Shown: positions 36,132-64,000 of the stretch, piece after piece
Position numbering within the stretch: the stretch's first letter is position 1
Layout of the letters: the number at the start of each line of letters is the position of its first letter
Source: Metellina segmentata
Taxonomy: Eukaryota > Arthropoda > Arachnida > Araneae > Tetragnathidae
Direction of reading: 5' to 3'
DNA: 64,000 nt
Assembly (NCBI GenBank): GCA_947359465.1
Contig: OX375874.1
Span: forward strand, 94,249,172-94,313,171
Made by a program: the position numbers and the translations under genes
Notes under the pieces: model-generated
Databases searched by the model: none
Seen by the model: the letters and a program-made list of their open reading frames with translations, nothing else
Told to the model about the DNA's origin: nothing

Positions 36132-36499
36132 TCTAAAATATGTAATTAATAGTTTAAAGACTTAATTAGAATCCTGTCTCCAAACACAAATAAATTTTAT
36201 ATTTTCTTATAACACTTCTTACATCAAGAAATGTAACTACCAAAATTGAATTCAAAAACAAATTTTATAAAATTGTATGGTTTGTTAAGCCTACTGTCGG
36301 TATCTCAAACATAGTGATGAATCATCCAATATAAAACACCAGCCATCAGAAAGGGTAGGTTGGTGGTTGATTTCATGAATCAAGGCCATATTCGGCCCAG
36401 CAGAGGCAAACATCAACTAAACAGTCGTACACATAAGTTTTACTAACACAGAAGAAACAACCCAGGGAAGAATAGAATTTGTACTGCCTCCTGCCACCA
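36132..36499. promoter_or_regulatory. Upstream region of DDX19
   Basis: 368 bases between the DDX19 start codon and a MITE. It presumably contains the 5' UTR and promoter. No distinctive motif was recognised. Confidence 0.35.
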
Positions 36500-37284
36500 C
36501 AGGGTGGCAACAAAATCCTTGAAAAAAAGTTCCCTGATATTTCCATGATAGCCTCAAAAAAATTTCCATGATTTAACAATTCCCGTAAGAAATGTAGTGA
36601 TCCGTGATTGGTATCAATATACAGTAACCACACAACACTATTTTTAAATATTTAGGGTCAGAGGGTGTAAAAGGATCATTCTCCACAAATATTTTGTATT
36701 TTTTCTCTACAGATATTTTAATTGTTATTGTAAGGGATGGAACCCTTAATGGAACTCTTATAATTGCAATTGAAAAAGATGGAGAAAAAACGCAAAATAT
36801 TTTGATTATGAACTTTTTACACCTGACCCTACATTATCATACTATTCATCAAAACCAACTGCAAATATACATAAAAAATTCTACAAAAATGTAACTGCAA
36901 ACAAAAATAACTAATCTAATACACAAAAAACATAATTAGTTACACAAATTTCAAATTGTATACCACCAGTTGTATCGCTAGCCTCACGGCGACTAAGACG
37001 CTGCGGCCGTGAAAAAAACGGCGAAGGCGGTTTTAGCGGTGTTTAAAAATTACGACGCCATGGTTCTTTATTCAAATTACAATTTCGGCAAATACGATTT
37101 ATTCGATTCTCAAAAGCACTCGTAACAGTGCATCTCTAAATAAGCGATAATGATAGCCGTTTAAGTTGTCAAAATTTCCCTGATTTTTTGTAAAGTTTGG
37201 ACATTATCAATGAGATTTTCCTGATTTTTCCAGAATTAAAAAGTTCCCTGATTTCCCGGTTTTCCAGGTTCTGTCACCACCCTG
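36500..37284. mobile_element. hAT-type MITE copy 1 (785 bp)
   Basis: Begins CAGGGTGGCAACAAAATCC and ends GTTCTGTCACCACCCTG. It matches the element at 61845-62535 along its length, including TATTTAGGGTCAG, CTCACGGCGAC(T)AAGACGCTGCGG and CCTGATTTTTCCAGAATTAA. The CAGGGTGG ends are hAT-like. No coding capacity. Confidence 0.8.
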
Positions 37285-37450
37285 CACCAACTTGAAATTT
37301 GCAAATCCACAGAGTCACCTGAGGGGGAAAGAAGCAACAATGTCCGAGAGCCAAGCAAAGGAAAGAATGCTCACCAGTCATGTCCCATACAATGACTGGT
37401 TAAGAGAAAACTGCAAAATAAAAACATGCAGTTGGGACACTTATATTGTA
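37285..37450. other. No feature recognised
   Basis: Short spacer between the MITE and the foldback structure. Confidence 0.3.
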
Positions 37451-38040
37451 TAATTAAGATGAAGGCATAAAATTTCTAGATACCTGAGACTGCAACAGCT
37501 TTTTCAAAGCTTGGTTTTGGAATCTTTTCTTTATTTATATACTCTTTATTGGTTATATAAAATAATGCGATGGATGGCAAATTTTTCAAACCCCACTGAA
37601 AAAGTGTTAGAATTTGGTTTTCTAATGGATATTAGAGGCTGGCTTTGGTAGCAAGCCTTTTACTATACCTCCTACTCAATCACAAACTCCCTTCCCATGT
37701 GATGTGGCATAACAGTGCCACTCAGCCTCAAGTCCATCAAAGTCCTCTTTGTGAAAGCAAAGGTTCAGAAAATTCTTACGATAATTGTACTGCAGAGCAG
37801 AAGTATCTGAAAAATAGTACAGCTTTTTCAAATCTCTACTATTGATTTGGCAAATAATTTCTCACACATAGGATTAACTTTTTGGACTGTGTATGTGTGT
37901 TAACACCAAATTTGAAAATGGAAGGGTACAGTAAAAAGGCTTACCACCAAAGCTAGCCTCCAAAATCCATTAGAAAACAAAATTTTTACACCTTTTCAGT
38001 GAGGTGTAAAAAATTTGCCTTTATCACATTTTTTTATGTA

Positions 38041-38978
38041 CAGAGGCTGTTTGCACATTTTTTAGACGATTTTGGTTAGCGGTAATAAAAAATTGTTTGC
38101 TGCAAAAGAAATAATTGCAGTTGTACTATGTTTTTAAAAGTCAAAATTATTGCCTGTGGCTCGAGAGGTTAGTTTGTATTCAAAATGGAGTTTTTAACGA
38201 AGCAGTGGTTCGAAGGCTATATAAGAACACAGGACATGTTGCCGAATTCTAAATGAAAAACACTTATGCAAAGAAAAATGGAAAAAAATTGTCACAATAG
38301 ATGAATCGTGGGTGTATTTAAATTATTACAGCATAAAAAAAGCCATTTATTATCTTAAAAAGGGGAGAAAAAAATTTAAGTACATGGTTCACATAATCGA
38401 AAGAAAGTTTTTCTAAGGAATTCCTGATTGTAGCTGGTTTTTCATAAAATGGCAAGTTAAAAAGAAAGAGATTGGAAAAAAATGTCAAGATTAACTCCAA
38501 ATACTATCTGGAATATATTTTATCGCCAATTTTTCTGAATGAAATACCATCGCTTTACCCACAGTGCGATCAATCTGTGGAACTCCATCAAGACAAAGCT
38601 AGCAGTCACATCAAAATCCACTGTAAATTTCTAAAAGAAATGGAACAAAAAACCTGTATTAAGGCCATACCCTTCACTGATATCCCTACTAAATCTCCCG
38701 ATGTATCACCCATGGATTTTTGTGCTTTTGGACTCTTAAAATCTACATTATCCAAACGTCGTCCCACAACCCTTACAGGACTCTGGAAAACTGTTCAAGA
38801 GGAATGGGATAGAATACCTCTTCTGACACTTCAAAAGGCATTATCCTGGAAATTACGGTGTTGAAAGATAGTTCAGAATAAGGGCTATTAAATAGAACAT
38901 TTAAAACAAAAGAATTTTATGTAATTTAGTTTTGTGAATACAATATACATTGTTTAAAAAATGTGTGAACAGCCTCTG
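38041..38978 (+). mobile_element. rosa-like (DD41D-type) Tc1/mariner element
   Basis: Ends CAGAGGCTGTTTGCACATTT and complement CAGAGGCTGTTCACACATTT. TA is duplicated at 38039-38040 and 38979-38980. The plus strand encodes KWKKIVTIDESWVYLNYY (first Asp), LHQDKASSHIKIH (second Asp), then IPTKSPDVSPMDFCAFGLLK (third Asp) and LQKALSWKLRC. Forty residues separate the second and third Asp, close to the DD41D spacing of rosa elements. At 938 bp with a shift near 38470 and a short N-terminus it is defective. Confidence 0.82.
38472..38864 (+). pseudogene. rosa-like mariner transposase, C-terminal frame
   Basis: Longest intact frame of the element above, ending in the family-type LQKALSWKLRC. The first catalytic Asp (TIDESW, about 38300) is in another frame, so the protein is split. 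Confidence 0.75.
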
Positions 38979-39009
38979 TAACCAATGAAGAGTATATTTT
39001 ACAAAGAAA

Positions 39010-39480
39010 AGATTCTAAAACCCAGCTTTTAAAAAGCTGTGTCAGTCTCAGCGACCCATACATTTTATGCCTTCCTTCCTCCAGATCTAAATAAGGTCAA
39101 AACCAAAATTTATTCATTTTCTGATGATTCAGAAACACATAGGGTACAGATGAGCCCTGATGATAAAGACATTCCATTTGAAGAAAATGTGGGTTTTGTC
39201 GATTGTGATTACTACAAAGAATGGTGGTTGGTGCATGTCGACTCAAAAGACAATGTTGAAAAGGAAATTTGTTTGTTTCCTTTCTTCACCCAAAAGGACC
39301 ATTGCCATCATTCACATATCCTAGAAGAGCAGATACCTTAGCACTGCCAATGAGCTATATTTTGTGCAAATTACATCCAACCATAGACACAGGTAGAACC
39401 TACCAAGTTCTAGCAAATGAGATGGCTGAAGCAGCACAAGTTTTGGAAAAAACCCTGTTCATTGAGTGTAAAGTAAGTTG
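39010..39480 (+). pseudogene. Fragment of a transposon-associated domain (WW-V-D ... FLHPKGP)
   Basis: Two overlapping frames read VDCDYYKEWWLVHVDSKDNV, then (after a shift) SFLHPKGPLPSFTYPRRADT, then PMSYILCKLHP. I recall a similar small domain, with W(W/Y)xGxV and F(M/L)HPxGP blocks, in invertebrate proteins linked to repeats. It has no assigned function that I know. A GTAAGT follows at 39473, so it could be an exon. It adjoins the right arm of the foldback. Confidence 0.4.
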
Positions 39481-41250
39481 AATTTGCTGTTTAAATAAAA
39501 TAGTGTTGGTTAAAAGATTAATTTTTATCTAGGGTAAACAAGTAACGAATTAACACAATTTTCACGCATCACAATACAGATAAAAAATTATTTTAATATG
39601 ACATCATAAAAAAAACATCATGACACTTTGTACACAACTTACAACTGAAGTTTATTGTAAAATATATTTTTTTCATCAAAACTAAAAATTCCAATTTTTT
39701 TTTTTTTAAATAAAGTTTTTTTTTTTTTTTTAATATAAAGTGATGTGGTACACTCAATATGCCAAATGAAAGCCCTTATAATTTTAAAGAAAATGGTACA
39801 AATTTGAGCTTTCTAGGACAAACTGTTTTTGAGTCGCATGCTTTTAAATATATCAAAATACGTTGCTAAAAACTGGTGTTTTTGAATTTTTCAAAACTTT
39901 ACAACTCAAAAAACAACAATGGAAAAATATTCAAACATTTTTTTTATCTACTAAGCTAATACTATCTCATACAAAAAAAAATTATAAAGATCTGAAGACA
40001 TCATGTTTTGACTATTGATTGATTTGGTGTGCAATGAACCCATTAAGTAACATACCCACAAGGAAAGTTTCACTGAAACAAGAGAGAAATCCACCACACG
40101 GCTTGGGATAGCTGATTGCAGTCTTTTGCGTTACAAGGGTTATACTTGGCAAAGCTATGTGAAACATGAGACAGACAATGCCAAGAAGTGAACAAACAAA
40201 TGCAATTAAAATTAGAAACACAGAAAGTTGGTTAATTGTTTCAGGGCTTTAAGGCGCAAGGATCATAGAACCTTGAAACAACAGTGTGGCTATACTACTG
40301 CAGACACAAGACATACAATATCAAGTAATAAACACACACAATAAAAGGTTTCTAGTGCAGTGGACAAATCCCCTGAGCCATGACAGCCCCATCATGGCTA
40401 CAGTGTATTTGCTAAATAGTCTTTTACCAAGTTAAAAGGAAAACCAAGAAAATAAACAAATGTTGAATTAAGCGTCTCTCCCATTTTTTTATTTTATTTA
40501 ACTATAAAGTGATCATTCAAAGTTAGGACACAAAAATAAGGACTCAAGGATTAATTATGTTATTACAGGTACATTCTTTTTTATATTTCTGTCAACCTGG
40601 TACATTTTAAAGCAATGACTATATCATTTTAATCTTCACAACATAATGCTCATAAATTTTCAAACTTATCCCGTTTCTCTGGTATTTTGAATTTTCGTGA
40701 TAAAAATTTGCAGTTTGCTCGAATTATTAAATGTGTATCAATAAAATGCCAGTGAGAGACATGAGATCTTAACAAGCCCGTCTTCATTGATACGGTTAAA
40801 ATATGACACAATTCCCCGACACTGTCCACTATCTGATTAATACAATTCTTTTGCAAAGAAAGTTTATTTTACAGAAAATCTGTGATGTCGGTATGCATTA
40901 AAGCCGGTATCTTCTGTGATCTGGAAAATTGTAAGTAACTTGGAAGATTCTCAAACAAAAAAGACAAAAGTGAACTTACCAAATATATAGCAAGACTTTG
41001 AATTGAATAAAACACCGACCTTGTTTGAGTGGAATAAGATAATTTACAATTTACAACAAATAAAATAGGCTAAACACCGTACACATGCGGTCTGAAAGAT
41101 GCCAATTAATGTCATGAACAAGATAAAAAAAAAAAGAAACACTTGCGTCTAGCCGCAGGAAAAGAGCTTAAGTTTGGCTAATATGCACAGTCGGGCTCTT
41201 ACGAACTAAAAAACTGCGCACGCGCATAATTGCAGGATGAAACAGGCTCC
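39481..41250. other. Repeat-derived and unassigned DNA
   Basis: 39690-39732 holds poly(T)/poly(A) tracts. About 40235-40430 resembles the GGCACAAGG...-type repeat at 47835 and 59390. A 68-codon minus frame (40650-40856, containing GELCHILTVSMKTGLLRSH) is unlike random AT-rich sequence, but I cannot identify it and see no clear splice partners. Confidence 0.35.
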
Positions 41251-42096
41251 TCAATCCCATGATAGTACTTTACGCAAGTCCAACTTGATTGGCTAATCGG
41301 ATCACATGACCTAGATACGTATGTCATCAAGGTTTATAGTTGTTGGCGATTTATCTCTTCCTTTCTGCTTTCTTCTTTTCTTTTCAGATCCATGGCTATG
41401 GGTGGGTAGAGGTGGGAGCCGAAAATTGTATCCTTTTATTATATAAGTTAATAATTATATAAGTTAGTGTTTTATGTATGCTTTTTGTTACATCAGAATG
41501 GTCCTAAGCCAGCTGTGGATACGACACCATCATCCTAAAGCAGAGGGGCGGAAAAATATCAGCTGGTAGTGAGTTCAGGAGTGGTTCTTAGATTATTTAT
41601 GTAAAATCAACGGAAGCTTGGAAAAATATGAAAAGGGTATTAAAAATTAGGAAAAGTAAATTAGAATGAAAAGGAATTAAATTGGAATTTTTTTTTAATA
41701 ATTTGGAGGATCTAAAAATTTCTCCGCCAGCAGGGTTCGAACTCGGGAAGTCATTCTCCGCTGCTGACGCTAATTTGAAGGTGAGTGACTTTATGATGCT
41801 TCACGAGAAGAAGCTCTTTAAAGTATAAGTACCCTTAATATGTATAAGTTGGCAAGAAATACTACTAACAACAACCATACAACATATATATGAGGAGCAA
41901 ATCAGAGTCAACTTGTCGGACACTTACGCTGTACGCTGAGGCGCTATTGTATGTATTGTATTTCTACGAAACAACGCGCATATTCAAAATCAAATAGTTA
42001 CTGCAACAATCAGATTGGCGAGATATCCAAGTGAAGCCAAGCCTGTGAAACTAGCCAATCAAGTTGGACTTGCGTAAAGTACTATCATGGGATTGA
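41251..42096. mobile_element. 846-bp element with perfect 45-bp terminal inverted repeats
   Basis: Bases 41251-41295 (starting TCAATCCCATGATAGTACTT) and 42052-42096 are exact reverse complements over 45 positions. The interior is non-coding and includes AGGGTTCGAACTCGG at 41732-41746, a tRNA B-box-like word. No target duplication is obvious. Superfamily unknown. Confidence 0.8.
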
Positions 42097-42214
42097 GCCG
42101 CTTCTATGAAATTTAAGTGACTTTTATATTTAGAATCTGCCATGAATTGTCAGTCCTTTCAATTCAGGAAGAGTTCTCGTTTGTATTTTGTAATTAATTT
42201 TTAATTTTTTTATT

Positions 42215-42545
42215 AACGTCGTACTAGAGCAACACAACGGGCTATTGACGACGATCCAGGATCAATCCCTTAAGGGAAAGATCCCAGGACAACACCTCGT
42301 AATTTTGAACCAAGGTCAGATGACGAAGTAACACCTGAACTGGCACCTCACTCTCCAAACTTCCACACCAACCAACGTAAGTACTTGCGACTACGACAGA
42401 TTTAAGATGCACCAGCTGTCTCTACACCATACGCTTACAAACACCCAGAATCGAACCAGGAACCTTCCGTTCGAGAGGCTAATACCTTAACCACCAGACA
42501 TGTTAATCGGCTAACTTTAACCACTATACCGGTTGGTCGGCGCAC
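42215..42545 (-). repeat. SINE copies (families A and B) joined
   Basis: 42219-42400 matches family A (CGTACTAGAGCAACACAACG, GGATCAATCCCTTAAGGG, ACACCTGAACTGGCACCTC, CTCCAAACTTCCACACC). It is followed by CAGAATCGAACCAGGAACCTTCC and ACCGGTTGGTCGGC, the tRNA-like head end of family B. This may be a composite SINE or two adjacent insertions. Confidence 0.6.
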
Positions 42546-43559
42546 CCATGGTGGGAGTCACTTGACACTATGATTTCGCATCTAGGCATCGTTTCCATAA
42601 CAACCAAACTAGGTAGAAGTATGTATAATACCGCGCACGGAGTTGTTCCACAGTATTTCGCACATCCTTCTTGGTGTCCAGATTCAGATCAATTAGACTG
42701 TCTGAATGTTCGTCAAAATTGGAAACATGTTTCTTTTTTTCAACGTTTTATTTCCTAAGGCATCCTTTTGCCTATTCAAACTAAAGACTTGGGTTTGAGC
42801 CATAATGAGAGCTGCTTCAAGAACAATTCAATCCACGGAACTCCAATTAAATTCAAATAATGCCCGTGAAATAAGCTCCGGTTCGACGGACCAAGTGATG
42901 AGGAGGCCAAATTGCCCGTTGGCTAAGTCCCGCCTAAGTGATTGGGGACCTGGTCGATGGAAAATTCCTTTGGATTCAAATAGTGGACTGTATGAGGTAC
43001 TAGAGATAGCTACTATAAGTAAAATTTATTTACAATTAATTATTTACACGATGATTTGGATTGGAGCAATCCTCTTTTCCATACAAGAGGTTGGGAGCAC
43101 AGTAGGTGTGCGTCCTCTGAGTTCGAATGTTACCAAGCGTCTGAGCACAAGACGGGAAATATTTTGGTGAAGCTATCGCCTCATTGTCGAGCTTGCAGAT
43201 CGCCAATTCAGCCATAGACACCAGGCTCCAACACATACAGCAAATACATAGTTCAGCACACATAACTACAGAATGAACGCGGAGATCAGAAGCTGTGCGA
43301 TCTCTCTCGTACTGTTGCCACTTATCAAATGAAAATATAACATTAACTAGTGTGCAAACGATAATACGAAATATATAACAGTAATTAGTGTACAGACGAT
43401 AATATAGCAGTAACTATTGTTTAAACGATAATCCGAACTACTTTTTCAAATAAATCTGTACCCAAGGAGTTAATTAACATCGCCCTGTAGCAATAGGGCG
43501 AACCCAGTGGAAAGATGAGAACACCACGTAATTTTGAACCACGGTGCACTATCACGGAT
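42546..43559. other. Unassigned, probably repeat-derived
   Basis: A plus frame at 42805-43170 and a minus frame at 43036-43263 overlap and resemble no family I know. 43339-43432 contains three imperfect 30-33-bp tandem units (TAAC(A/T)(G/T)TAA-TAGTGT-CA-ACGATAAT). Confidence 0.35.
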
Positions 43560-43910
43560 CATCTAGGTTCTTTGATGTTTTAATTAATGTCGTACTGGAG
43601 CAACACAAAGGTCTATTTCCGCATATCCTGGATGAAAACCGAAGGGGAAGACCCAAGGACAACACAATAGCCCAATGTGCTGCTCCAGTATGACGTTAAT
43701 TAAAAAATGTGTACTATATCTACCGAGGACACCAAGTAATTTTGAACCACGATCAGATGACAATGTCACACCCGATTCTCCAAACTACCTTACCAAAGTG
43801 AGGACATTTAAAGCCATGACAGATTTAGCGTGAACCAGCCCCATTTGTATGCACCGATCATTGATTGGATTTGAACTCTGCAACCTGTCAATCTTTTAAA
43901 CAGTTGAAAA
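43560..43910 (-). repeat. SINE family A copy with an internal inverted segment
   Basis: Has TTAATTAATGTCGTACTGGAGC at about 43572-43596, its complement GCTCCAGTATGACGTTAATT at about 43681-43701, then AATTTTGAACCACGATCAGA and GGATTTGAACTCTGCAACC. The inverted piece suggests one SINE inserted into or rearranged within another. Confidence 0.6.
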
Positions 43911-44094
43911 CGCAAAAGAAAATATTCTGTGTTTCATTGCTGAAGATTACATCTGCTCCGACATGTGTAGACTTGGAAACATGGACGTACTCGCTATGTT
44001 TAATGTTTTGCATATTCTTTAGGGTTCACTGACAGGAACAATGATAATTCGCCTTTTATACACATGCCATTTCCAACGTCAAATTCCCTTTGCC

Positions 44095-44215
44095 GTGGTC
44101 TTCTGACCTTGGTTCAAAATAACAAGGTGTTGTCCTGGAATCTTTCCCTTCTTGATTGATATCGTAACATTATTAGCTCGTGCCTTGTTCCAGCGCCACA
44201 CTAATTCAACTACCT
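44095..44215 (+). repeat. Inverted SINE family A fragment
   Basis: Carries complements of family A blocks: CTTGGTTCAAAATAACAAGG, GGAATCTTTCCCTTC and CACACTAATTCAACTACCTA. The orientation is opposite to the other copies. Confidence 0.6.
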
Positions 44216-45555
44216 AGCCAAATTTGAAATGGGGCACATTAAATATTTCGTAACTATATCTACTACTACAAAAGAAATGTAACAATGATAGCAATGCGTG
44301 GAAGTCTGGAGATTTGGCCAGCTCGTCTGTTGACCTCGTGATCAGGCTGTACAATTACAAAGTGTTGCTCTTTTATCTTTCCCTTACTGGAGAAAAATAA
44401 CGACCCCTCACAACCTAAAGGTGTAGCTGTATTTGTTCCTATCCTTACAAAAGATGTTCCGAATGCTGCTCCTGCAACTCCCATTCATCCCCAACAGTCG
44501 TCTACTTGATATTCCGTGGATAGCATTCTGTCATACCCAACCTTCCCTTGATGACTTGTTCTTGGTGAGGACAAGGGCACCTCCCATTGCTCCCATTTCC
44601 TTTTTACCCGTGGATCCTTTCCCGACCGTCATTAGAGGACACTTGGATTTGTTACTCATCGAATTTCTCTAAATCCAAACCTAATTCATCCTTCAAAGTT
44701 AATATGCAATTGAATTTATGTCACTATTATTTCAATCACTGGAGCAAAAGGGCTGTAGTCAACAAAGGACTGTTGGCAATGCAAGCTTACACATACAAGG
44801 TTTACCACTTAGGACAAAATAAAAGCATGTTGAAACATACTAGACTTGGAAAAACAATTCAGAGTATGTACGTACGTAGGAAATTTGAGTTACCATGGTA
44901 TATAAATAAATTATACTTTCTTTTATAGTCCTAAGCAGAACACAACTAACGTACATAGTAAATTTATTAACTTTGAAGTGGCTGAGTCATGTAGCGTGAA
45001 AGATTAAGTAATGTGTGTGGATTGCCAACACTTGCTTTTAAAACAAAACCTGTTAAGTCACAGGTTTTGAAAATTTTTCAATTAAGAATAAGATTCCAGG
45101 TACTTTACTATAGAGTAATTTAGCATTTCTTTGAATAAAAAGTATTATCAAAAAATATATTTGTCAATGAGTTGTAGAACATACAATTTAATAAAAAATT
45201 GTACATTCAAAAAAGGGATTGACTTTCTCAAGTTCTGTACAAGTTAGAGTTTTATTCTGCGACTCAAAAGTTCATCAGGACAAAAATCTTAATAAAGCTG
45301 TTGTAAGAAATACTTAACTACAAATAGCTTTAAAAGTAATGTCTGTGTGGTCAGTCTAAACAGGAAAATCTAGTTTGATATGTTAATTTAGAAAGTTATA
45401 AAATAAAAAATTCCGACTTCACAACTTTCCAAATCTTTAGAAACAAAGTTCTTTGAAAGTAATAAAATTAAAAAATGATTTCTTAAATAGACAGCATAAT
45501 TATTAACACAAAATGAAGGTACAGATGAGAAAGAACGAGAGAATGACCAAATATT
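44216..45555. other. No gene recognised
   Basis: Short frames at 44433-44928 have no family resemblance. The rest is AT-rich sequence downstream of TXNRD. Confidence 0.35.
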
Positions 45556-45558
45556 TCA

Positions 45559-45564
45559 TTTATT
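45559..45564 (-). terminator. Candidate poly(A) signal of the thioredoxin reductase gene
   Basis: AATAAA on the minus strand, about 250 bases beyond the SECIS element and 510 beyond the stop. It is a plausible end of the 3' UTR, but not the only AATAAA in this AT-rich DNA. Confidence 0.35.
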
Positions 45565-45808
45565 TTCATCATAGTACACCTTTTAAATGTTCATGATAAA
45601 AAGCAGGTTGAATCAAAAATCGTAAAAAAATACTTTGAGGTGCTCTAAAAATTAATTTAAATAAAACATTTTTAAAAGTAAAAACAACTTGGTTAAGGCA
45701 TTGTAAAAAAACAGAAATAAATAACACATGGTATCTTTAATGTATTTTAAAATTCAAGATATCTAATTTCACTGAACAAGTAGATCATATACCCTAATCC
45801 AACAATTG

Positions 45809-45882
45809 CCTTTGGAGACATCCAGCTTTTCTATCCACAGTAGTGGTTTATAAAAGAGCCTTCATTAAGTTTTATCCATAAG
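45809..45882 (-). promoter_or_regulatory. SECIS element (form 2) in the thioredoxin reductase 3' UTR
   Basis: On the minus strand: a lower helix CTTATGGA with TCCAAAGG; an internal loop; the non-Watson-Crick core TGAA (5', 45862-45864 area) opposite GGAT (45820-45823); an 11-pair upper helix GGCTCTTTTAT / ATAGAAAAGCT with one mismatch; an AAA bulge; then a mini-stem CCAC-TACT-GTGG. This is the form-2 SECIS layout. It lies about 200 nt after the in-frame TGA of the TXNRD gene, in the right strand and place to direct Sec insertion through SBP2 and eEFSec. Folding was done by eye. Confidence 0.88.
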
Positions 45883-45907
45883 CAAATATCAGTTCATACA
45901 TGTCACA

Positions 45908-46074
45908 CCCACTACTGCCAAAGGATTTATGTTCAACCCCCAGTTATTTTAACTTTTTTAAATCAAACATTTTTAATGCAATTAAAAAGAACTACAATAC
46001 AGAAAGTTTATAACAAATTAAAGTTTACTGGAGAGAGAAACATAAATCCTTTTTAAAGATATGGCAGTAGTAGG
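45908..46074 (-). promoter_or_regulatory. Long hairpin immediately after the TXNRD stop codon
   Basis: The arms 46037-46074 and 45908-45934 pair over 27 positions on the minus strand (CCTACTACTGCCA with TGGCAGTAGTGGG, and AGGATTTATGTTTC with GAACATAAATCCT). There is one 11-nt bulge and a loop of about 100 nt. The first arm begins three bases after the TAA and nine after the Sec TGA. It could act like a Sec redefinition element, or it may be a relic of a foldback insertion. Confidence 0.6.
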
Positions 46075-46076
46075 AA

Positions 46077-63918
<17,842 letters not shown>

Positions 63919-64000
63919 CTGAAAATATATATTGCAATATTAATTTTTTTACATTCATTATTTAGTTAAAGTACTGTAATAGCAGTTAATGAGCATTAAC

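Larger units (their letters stand above)
37452..39075. repeat. Large imperfect inverted repeat (foldback) interrupted by a mariner
   Basis: The left arm (about 37452-37675) contains GAGACTGCAACAGCTTTTTC, TAGAATTTGGTTTTCTAATGG and AGGCTGGCTTTGGTAGCAAG. The right arm carries the complements in reverse order at 37917-38038 (CTTACCACCAAAGCTAGCCT, CCATTAGAAAACAAA) and 38981-39075 (ACCAATGAAGAGTATA, AAAGCTGTGTCAGTCTC). The two right-arm pieces join exactly when the mariner at 38041-38978 is removed. Confidence 0.75.

Noticed and set aside
42805..43170. 121-codon plus-strand frame as a gene
   Set aside because: No recognisable family, overlapping minus frame of similar quality, and surrounded by SINEs. 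Left as unassigned.

Overview
This window looks like nuclear DNA from an arthropod, most probably a chelicerate such as a spider. It is AT-rich, its genes are broken by many GT-AG introns, and interspersed repeats of several classes are dense (Tc1/mariner, hAT-like, gypsy, tRNA-derived SINEs, MITEs). A thioredoxin reductase ending in an in-frame TGA (Gly-Cys-Sec-Gly-stop) with a SECIS element shows that the organism uses selenocysteine. Many insects have lost this trait and chelicerates keep it. The taxon is an inference.

Three real genes can be supported, all on the minus strand. (1) 12893 down to at least 5236: a RasGEF-domain gene, nine phase-consistent exons, 3' end not found. (2) 36131 to 32700: DDX19/DBP5-type DEAD-box mRNA-export helicase, two exons, 485 aa, complete. 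(3) 63918 to 46077: the C-terminal ten exons of a selenocysteine thioredoxin reductase. Its N-terminal exons lie beyond the right edge. A form-2 SECIS sits at 45809-45882, and a long hairpin starts three bases after the stop codon.

Between genes 1 and 2 lies a transposon island (about 13.3-31.2 kb). It holds a decayed Tc1, a decayed mariner, a nearly complete Tc1 with three nonsense codons, a hAT with perfect 8-bp target duplication, a 3-kb hAT-like element nested in another element, and several MITEs. The most unusual object is a Ty3/gypsy fragment (about 19.2-23.95 kb, minus strand). Its protease and the start of its reverse transcriptase run directly into a fragment of DDX19, then into an intronless fragment of an AAK1/BMP2K-type Numb-associated kinase, and then back into gypsy RNase H. 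This is the expected product of template switching onto host mRNAs during retrotransposition. The intact DDX19 gene lies only about 10 kb away on the same strand.

The rest (36-45 kb and the TXNRD introns) holds a foldback structure interrupted by a rosa-like (DD41D) mariner, a 45-bp perfect-TIR element, paired hAT-type MITEs, a full-length tRNA SINE with a 13-bp target duplication, and a solo-LTR-like segment. Several stretches remain unexplained and are listed as such.
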